Below are positions 56,646 through 64,000 of a DNA stretch of 64,000 bases, one piece after another. The stretch is from Epiperipatus broadwayi (taxonomy: Eukaryota > Onychophora > Udeonychophora > Euonychophora > Peripatidae). Within the stretch, counting starts at the first letter, position 1. The number at the start of each line of letters is the position of its first letter. The notes beneath the pieces are model-generated. The model saw only the letters and a list, made by a program, of their open reading frames with translations, was not told the origin of the DNA and did not search any database. The translations under genes and the position numbers were made by a program. Location of the stretch: assembly GCA_028023455.1 (NCBI GenBank), contig JAQFVV010006549.1, forward strand, positions 1-64,000. Direction: 5' to 3'.

Positions 56646-59600
56646 TTTATAAATTTAATCTTTTTATTTATAATTTCCTACATTTTGTCTTACTTATGCC
56701 TAAGCTACATCCAGATAGTTTTTTTCATATGCACGTGCGTTCATACATGGGTAAATTAAATCATACTAACTAAAGTGGAACTCATAGAAATAATCTAAAT
56801 TAAATAAGTTTCGGAAATTTAAAATGTTATTCTCCAAGGAAAAACTTATGACTCAAAAACGAAAAGAAAGAACATTCATTTCCAAATTATTATATTGACA
56901 TGTAAACAATTTTAAAGAATCAGTGAGGGTGAAATTCAAATCAGTAAAATTATCCACACAGAGCCATTTAAACTGACTTGTAATTTAATTTAGGAAGTAG
57001 CAATTAGTTTAGTTTTTCTTTTGTAAATTGAATTACAGACCCATTTAAACGTTGCTTTGCAAGTAGTGCCATTTGTTTAAATTTTATACTCTCATATATT
57101 AGAATCTGTTAAATGTCTGTATAACAACTTGGGAATATATGTAAAAGTTTCATTTTCCGAACTTTGACACAGGAAAATACTGGAAGACTGTTTCTCCGAA
57201 TATATTAAGTCAGTTAATAAAACTTCAAAAAAGTATATAAGTAGTTAATGATCCATATCAGTATAAAGAAAGGCATCAATAGCTATCCCAACTCCCAGAT
57301 AATGATCAGCAGTTGGATAATTGTTCATATGTTCCTGCTGATAAAATACCAGCATCACTTAAATATAATTCAATATTGAAATAAAAAACTCAATATATTT
57401 CAAAAAACTAATAAATTTAAACTTTGTACTTTTTACATATTGCTAGGCATGAAGATTTATTACAGTAAACAGCAATTCAACATTTATTGAACTATTTTTG
57501 CCATACAAATAAAGGTACCCCACCCATCTATTTGTAATTGTTATCTGTAATATGAGATAAGATGTTGGAGATAGGGTTTAATGTATGTTGAGTTGCTATA
57601 TATTGTGCCATTACAATTTAGTCATTAGCTAAATTTATTGTAATGTGCAAGTAAGAAAAGGTAAAACAAAAATCATCATCACAATTTTTATATAACAATA
57701 AAGGGAAGCTGTAGGGCATCCACGTTTAAACCCTACAAGATTCAGTTCTAAAAGCTTTAGACAGAAAGAGAGTGGGTCAACAATTATATTCTTTATTTGT
57801 TTGTGTGTTGATAGAAAGGTAATACACACATTTAAACTATTCAATATTAAAATTAGTTGTTAAAAAGTAAAAGTTACACATATATAGGCAATGTATGTGT
57901 TAGCTATTTAATTGTTTTATGTTTCAAATATTAAACATATTAACTTTCTTTAAAACTAACCTATGCTTGATCAATTCTAATGTTTTATTCTATACTTCTA
58001 TTTTTGCTTTTCTATAAATTGTAATTGGGATTTAAAAAGCTAAGAATTTAATTAAATATTAGGGTCATATTTTCTAAACTAGCATTTATATTATTAATCA
58101 GCCAGTTTTATAAACAATTGGAATGGCAGTGTGTGTGCTTGGATATATTACATACATAAATTTACATTTATTATATATTGAAAAGAAGGGTTAAATCTGT
58201 CAAATTATTATTACTATTTTCCAACAATTTTTGTGTTAAGGGAGAAAAATGGTTGAATCAGATATCTATTTTTGTAGCAATTTTGTTTTTCTAAATGATT
58301 GTTTGTCATTTTGGAGCTTAAGCTTGGTGGGAACTCTAATTTTGAAATTGTCTCATCTCAGGATCAAAGGAAAGAAACTCCAATTTTAAATATTACAGAT
58401 ATACGTGAAAAAAGACAGAAAAGGGATTAAGTCTATTTTTTTTCATTCAAAACAAGTTCGTCTGAAAAACCAGGTATGATTTTGTTAAGGTTCCTAAAAA
58501 AAGATTGCACTTTCCTGCTAAAAAACGAATTGGTCAAAAATAGTAAGTCACACTATCACTCTAATTGGGTGAGTTAACTCAAAAATCAAGTATAAATATG
58601 AGTCTGAAGAAAAATCAGGGGTCATATATTAGTATTATTTTATTATTGTTAGATAGACTTTTAAAAATATTAAAGTGAAAAGACAAGCGTTTCAACTTTA
58701 CCAAAATTCCCAATTTCAAATCATTTTTTTTTATATATATTGAATTTTGGAGGTTAAAGATATAAGAATGGTGGGGTAAAATTTTTTTTTATATATGTCT
58801 CATCTTTTAACTGACCGTCGCGGAGCTGCAGATCATATAGGAAAGAAAAGATGTCTTGTCTGAATCAAAATAATATTCTACGCCTTCTTACTGACTGAGG
58901 GAGATAAAATGTTTTAAATGGAAGGAAGAAACATTCACCTGCATTCGACGGAAATTAGAAAGATGAATTAATCTACTGATAAATATTAATCATCGAGTCC
59001 AATTAATTGTTCCAATAACTGAATTTAAACCCAAGAAAGTTTAAAATGTGAAGACAACTGCTACCTTTCATTCACGACGAGAATCATGCTGAATAGGAAA
59101 AATTTAAAATTAATATAAGAATTTCTAAATAGTCAACTAAAGCAAATAACCGTATTAGAGTCATCATCATCAAATAATAATACACATCAAGAAAGGGATT
59201 TTTCCAAAGAAAACGAAAATGGTAGCTGCAGAAATATATACCTTATACAGGACAAGTTTGAGCATTTGGAAGTTCGCCACAAACAAAAGATCGGTAATAT
59301 GACGTTTTATATCTATTTTCTTTATGATAACAGAGTCTTAATAAAAATTTAGCAATAAAGTGGTAGGTATATTTTATTTAAAGAACTTTTAAAGACAATT
59401 CAGATCGATTAAAATCAAGAATTTCTTACTAATAATAGCCTTGAGCTTCATAAATGATATTAAATGTATCAAAATTTATTTGTTTATTAAGTTACAGTTA
59501 TGAAATATTAATGTGTATAATAATTTTTTTTGTTGTATTATTATTATTTTGGTTTTAAATAATATTTTGGTTTATACGGGGTAAACGCACACATACATAA

Positions 59601-60225
59601 TAATACTATACCAGTGTATAAGTGCGAGTGAAAGCAGTATTAAAATATTAAATTATTTTGTTTTAAGAAAGTATAGGTTTCAGAGTGTAGAAGGGAGGGG
59701 GAGAAAATGATTTAAAACTTGTTTCTAAACTTGCTCTTTCCAATTTTACTAACATTCATTTTTGTCATTCTACTTACATATTAGATTTATAAGGGTATGT
59801 ATGCGAAAGAGAAGAGAGAAAAAGTGTTTATTTTTTTTTGAGACATTTTCTCGTGGAGTGAAAATCATGGTCAATGTGACATCCAATATAATACATTTAC
59901 GGGAAAGGGAGAGAATTTAAAAATTAATGTTATGATTTTAAAACTGTCGATTATAATTATTGTTATTGTTAATATAAATTTTCATGTAAATATAGAAATT
60001 TTATGTATATGTTAGAAATGCAGTAATAAATATTAGTTTATGTTATTAAACGAGGCGTATATGTTTCATTAAGAGTAGTCTTTATTAAGTGTGATCATTC
60101 ATCATCAAGGTGAACATTAGCTGTTTAAGTTCCAATTGGATATACTAAAATTAAGCAATAATTATGAATTTTTTTATAAAGATTAGGTTTATGATTAGGC
60201 TTAGTCCTAAAGCTGTGGTTGAAAC
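56646..60225. other. AT-rich stretch without a recognisable gene
   Basis: No domain-bearing frame or element end over 3.5 kb. The segments near 58.8-59.1 kb are slightly richer in CpG but have no convincing frame. Confidence 0.45.
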
Positions 60226-60304
60226 CATTATTATTATCGTTATCATTATTATTATCGTTATCATTATCATCGTTATCATTATCATTGTCATCATCATCAT
60301 CACG
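60226..60304. repeat. Compound trinucleotide microsatellite
   Basis: ATTATTATC, GTTATC and CATTATC words merge into CATCATCATCATCA over ~80 bp. The RTE-like LINE 3' ends in this window also finish in TGATGATGATAAT-type repeats, so this may be an orphan LINE tail, but no LINE coding sequence adjoins it. Confidence 0.8.
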
Positions 60305-61261
60305 TTTTAATTAATGAGCTGTTTAAATGTTTAAAGGCCATAGATAAATATTGATTTCATAATAAATGAGTGATTTCTTTGTATTATCATAACCACCCTC
60401 ACATCACCTATTTCATGCAAGGATGAGGGAATGGCCATCCTCAACTAATCATATAATCTGAGCTAGTAAAACTTATAAATGAATATTGAAACACATTTAT
60501 TATGTTAAGCTATAAGAAAGGATTTATATCTAATAAATTTTATATATTCCACGTTGGTTTAAAAATGTTTTAATGTTTCCATAAATATTAGTGCATATAG
60601 TGATATGGCTCTCAAAGCAAAATCTCCCATTTTTTTATTAGAAATAAAGTACCAAAAAAAGATTCAAACCCGGTACATGTGAAAGGTTATTAGATATAAC
60701 TATGTCTAGATTCTGATAATCTAGTGGCACCCTGCTAGACATATTCACTTGGTATTTGTTTAAGGATGCACTTAACATCAAACCAAGAAATGAAAGTGGA
60801 TAAAGTCTATTTTACCATATACCTGAGAAGATATTTTATTGAGTTACTAGTGTACTCACCTCACTTGATTTCCATATATCTGAGTTATAATAGTGGTCGT
60901 TATTAATAATTTGTTTATAAGTATTGATATTGTGATATCTTGAGAAATCTAATTATAGAAATATATTTACTTGCCATACCTTTTGTATTAATAGACTACT
61001 CAGGTATGATAATATTTAATATCTTTTAATCATCTTTAATTAATTAGGTTACAATATATATATATGAAAAAGTAATTTGATATTTATATATATTATGGAA
61101 ATATTTAATACTTGGGATTTTGTTTTTACTTACAAAAGCTGCAGAATACAATTTAAAGGAATTCTCTATTGATTGTCATTCTTGTCATTATGTAGAGTCA
61201 AAGCATTGCAATGAGTTTATATAAGTATAAGAAATCAAAGTATCACAACCTTTAGTATCAT
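60305..61261. other. AT-rich stretch with a weak tRNA-like segment
   Basis: Around 60655-60745, the minus strand has TCTAGCAGGGTGCC (A-box-like), TAGAT-TATCAGA-ATCTA (anticodon-arm-like) and GGGTTTGAATC (B-box-like) followed by a T run. The spacing between the arms is too long for a tRNA, so at best it is a decayed SINE. No other feature. Confidence 0.35.
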
Positions 61262-64000
61262 CATTATCAACAATTATCAATCCACTGCAGGATGAAGGTC
61301 TCTCCAAGTTTAATCCATCTTCTCCGATCTTTAGCTGCTCTTCTCCACATCACCCCTGCACACTTTCTTATTTCATCCATCCATCTTACATGTGGTCTCC
61401 TTCTGGGTCTTTTACAATCTCTTGGAATCCAGTTTAAAATTTCAATTGTCCATCTATTATCATCTCTTCTAGCAATATGTCCAGCCCAACTCCACTTCAA
61501 TCTTTTAATTTTTTCAATGAGGTCAGTAACACCTGTTTGTTCTCTTACCCATACATTGCATTTTCGATCTCTTCTTGTTATTCCCAACATACATCTCTCC
61601 ATACTTCTTTGAGTGGTCTGAAGTCTCTGTATTGCTTTTCTATTAAGTGTCCAAGTCTCAGATCCATAAGTAAGAACTGGTAAAACACATTTGTTAAAAA
61701 CCTTTCTTTTCAAACACATAGGCATATTTCCTTTTAGTATCAAGTTATTTCTACCAAAAGCACACCAACCAAGTTTAATTCTATGATTAATTTCCTCCAT
61801 TATGTTTCCATCTGTATTAATAATCTGACCAAGGTATTTGTAACTCTTAACTTCTTCTAATTCATCATAATCAATCTTTATTTTCATATTTTGAGCAAAT
61901 CGATTAAACATTACTTTAGTCTTTTTAACATTTATCTTTAGTCCTACTTTCCTACTTTCATCTGATAACTCCTGCAACATTTCCTGCAGCTCTGAAGCAT
62001 TATTTGCAAAAACAACTACATCATCTGCGAAAACTAAATGACTTAAATAATCTCCATTTACTTTCACTCCTTTAGTTTCCTATTTTAAACCACAAAATAC
62101 TTCTTGCGGCACTGCTGTAAAAAGTTTTGGAGATATGGAGTCACCTTGTCTTACACCTTTCTCAATGTCAACTTTCCCAGTATCATTATGTAATCTAATT
62201 GTTGCTGTTGCATTTTTATACATATTCTTTAAAATATGACAATATCCTGGATCTATACCTTGATGATCCAATGCTTTAATCACTGAAGAAATGTTTATAG
62301 AATCAAATGCCTTTTCATAATCTGCAAATCCAAAACATAATGACAACTCATATTCATTTGCCCTTTCTATAACTTCTCTCAATACCTGAATATGATCTAC
62401 TGTACTAAAACCACTTTTAAATCCAGCTTGTTCTCTTGGTTGGTGGAAATCCAAGGTTCTCTGTAGATGAGTTGTAATTATCTTGGTAAAATTTTTATAT
62501 AAAACTGATAAAAGGCTGATAGGTCTGTAATTTCTAATATCTTCTTTATCACCTTTTTTAAATATTAATATTATTACTGCGTTCTTCCAATCATCCGGTA
62601 CATCTTTATCATTTAGACATTTGGTATATAACTTTGCTAATATTTTTTCTGTTTCTTCACCTGCTTCTTTTAATATATCAATTATAATTCCATCATTACC
62701 TGGAGCCTTTCCTTTTTTCATACATTTAATTGCATTTCTCACTTCTTCATTTAAAATTCTGGGCAATTTGGAAGATGTAATAGATATAGGAGGTACTTGT
62801 TCTTAATTACTATATAATTCTTGATAAAAATCTTCTACCAATTTCATAATTTCATCCCTCTTTTTAGTAATAATTCCATCTTTTTTCGTTATTGCAGATA
62901 TAAATTTCCTACCAATACCAAAATTTTGTTTTACATTCTTAAGACTTTTATTTTCTTTTACAGCTTTTCTTGCTAGTTCACAGTTATACTTTCTTATATC
63001 ATTTTCAACTCTTTTCTGCACCATTTTACAAAATTCGAAATATTCAACTCTTTTTAATGCATCATTTTTGTATATCTTTATATTCCTTCTTTTCTTCATA
63101 AGTTCTCTAGTCTCAGTAGAAATTTTATTGGTCAATTGCTGCTTTTTTCTACCAGCTATCTTTGTTGCAGTTTTTAAAAGTGTATCAGTTATTTTCATAT
63201 TAATTTCATTCAAATCTGAATCATGTTCAAAATTTACTAATACTTGAAACTGATTCGTAAGTTCTAATTTAAATTCATTAGAATGTTTCTGAAGATTAGG
63301 AATATCAACTGTAAATATAGTTTTTCTTAATAATTTTTGTCTCTCTAGTTTTACATTAACATGTATCTTACCCCTTACTAATCAATGATCACTTCCTGTG
63401 TTAAATTTATTAAGAACATTACAATCTTGAAATATGTATTTCCTGTTAGTCAAAATATAATCCAATTCTGCTGTACCTTCATTTGGATGCTTCCATGTCC
63501 ATTTCTTTCTAACATTTTTCTCAAAAAAAGAATTCATAATATAAAGTTTTTCCTTCTCTGCAAACTCCACAAGTCTATGACCTCTCTCATTTCTATTACC
63601 ATAACCAAAATTACCTACAGCACTTTCATCTTTCATTTGTTTACCAATTCTAGCATTAAAGTCTCCCATAACAATTTTAAAATGTTGTTTACTGTGATCA
63701 AAAGCCTTTTGTACATCCATATAAAAATCTTCTACTACATCATCACTGTGAGAACTTGTTGGGGCATAAACCTGAATTATCTGCATTTGGTATCTGCTAT
63801 TAAGTTGTATAACTAATCTTGCCACTCTGTCTGATACACCATCAATCTCCACAATATTGTTCTTCCACTTTTTATTTATAATGAATCCTACTCCACTTGT
63901 ATTTCCAATATTTGTGCCTTTATAATAGAGTATATGTCCACATTTTAAATCAATTGTCTCTTCACCTTTTCTTCTAACTTCACAAAGTCCAATAATATCC
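61262..64000 (-). pseudogene. RTE-like non-LTR retrotransposon, nearly intact, running off the window
   Basis: One reading frame covers the whole segment on the minus strand, broken by only three stops. From the window edge: an APE-type endonuclease (DIIGLCEVRRKGE; QVYAPTSSHSDD; VMGDFNARIG; GTAELDYILTN; FNTGSDH), a lysine-rich linker (63213-62803), then RT (GKAPGNDGI; NYRPISLLSVLYK; FADYEKAFDSI; GVRQGDSISPKLF; HLVFADDVVVF with the catalytic F-A-D-D), thumb (YKYLGQIINTDGNIMEE; LPVLTYGSETW) and the C-terminal WMDEIRKCAG segment. The stops are TGA for the codon after GSDH (63384-63382, Arg CGA expected), TAA after YSN (~62805) and TAG before ETKGV (~62080, Trp expected). The 3' end is a short TGATAATGATGA tail. 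The architecture and motifs fit RTE-type elements. Confidence 0.9.

Noticed and set aside
57635-57844. 69-codon frame on minus
   Set aside because: No domain, AT-rich composition and no splice or promoter context.
60655-60745. tRNA gene on the minus strand
   Set aside because: A-box-, anticodon-arm- and B-box-like words exist, but the distance between the anticodon arm and the T arm is too large and the acceptor does not pair convincingly.
63385-63816. 143-codon frame on plus
   Set aside because: It is antisense to the RTE-like endonuclease domain and only looks like a membrane-type protein because it is complementary to lysine-rich codons.
1-64000. CRISPR array, bacterial operon or rRNA genes
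   Set aside because: No regularly spaced identical short repeats with unique spacers, no ribosome-binding-site-led gene runs and no rRNA-like conserved blocks were seen.

Overview
The window looks like an AT-rich, intron- and repeat-dominated metazoan genome. I think it is an invertebrate, and a mollusc such as a cephalopod is a reasonable guess, but I cannot prove this. The reasons are long AT-rich non-coding stretches, many degraded retroelements of animal type (Penelope-like, RTE-like and Tx1/L1-like non-LTR, Ty3-like LTR), hAT-type DNA transposon remnants, tRNA-derived SINEs with Pol III A/B boxes, and vertebrate/lophotrochozoan-type TTAGGG interstitial repeats. No bacterial operons, rRNA genes or CRISPR arrays are present. 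Host coding sequence is scarce: a few short candidate exons lie at 0.9-1.3 kb, 6.9-7.9 kb and 12.2-15.4 kb, none of which I can name.

Layout. 0-7 kb: AT-rich, with tRNA-like SINEs, a foldback repeat and candidate exons. 7.9-9.9 kb: Tx1/L1-like LINE relic. 9.9-12.2 kb: degenerate tandem repeats interrupted by a clean hAT-type MITE with an 8-bp target-site duplication. 12.2-16.6 kb: coding-like fragments on the minus strand, a hAT transposase relic and a local duplication. 17.9-23.2 kb: RTE relic, foldback repeat, SINE and Ty3-like pol relic. 23.3-24.1 kb: tandem pair of a 430-bp repeat carrying hammerhead-like cores. 26.0-31.1 kb: a probable non-autonomous LTR retroelement with LTR-like repeats, primer-binding-site-like sequence and a coiled-coil gag-like ORF. 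31.8-32.7 kb: inverted and tandem copies of a 427-bp unit with a near-perfect hammerhead ribozyme, flanked by a target-site duplication. 33.4-34.7 kb: foldback element enclosing a palindrome with another hammerhead. 37.1-48.0 kb: a nest of five Penelope-like element (PLE) pieces in alternating orientation, forming kilobase palindromes and split by a TTAA-flanked DNA element that carries a telomere-like satellite. 49.4-53.8 kb: RTE relics around an unclassified 3.4-kb block containing a 400-bp tandem duplication. 54.6-56.6 kb: a third hammerhead-like repeat family, split by a second hAT-type MITE. 61.3-64.0 kb: a nearly full RTE-like LINE on the minus strand with only three in-frame stops.

The most interesting theme is self-cleaving-RNA architecture. 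At least three non-autonomous repeat families carry type-I hammerhead-like cores. Their helix III is a short perfect or near-perfect palindrome that differs between copies but stays self-complementary (ACCGGT, ACTAGT, ACCAATTGGT, ATCAGCTGAT). Two of the loci are arranged as tandem ~427-430 bp units, the layout expected for retrozyme-like elements that yield monomeric, circularisable RNAs. The autonomous PLEs in the same window carry a related but altered core in their 3' terminal region and are candidate partners for mobilising them. This last link is inference.
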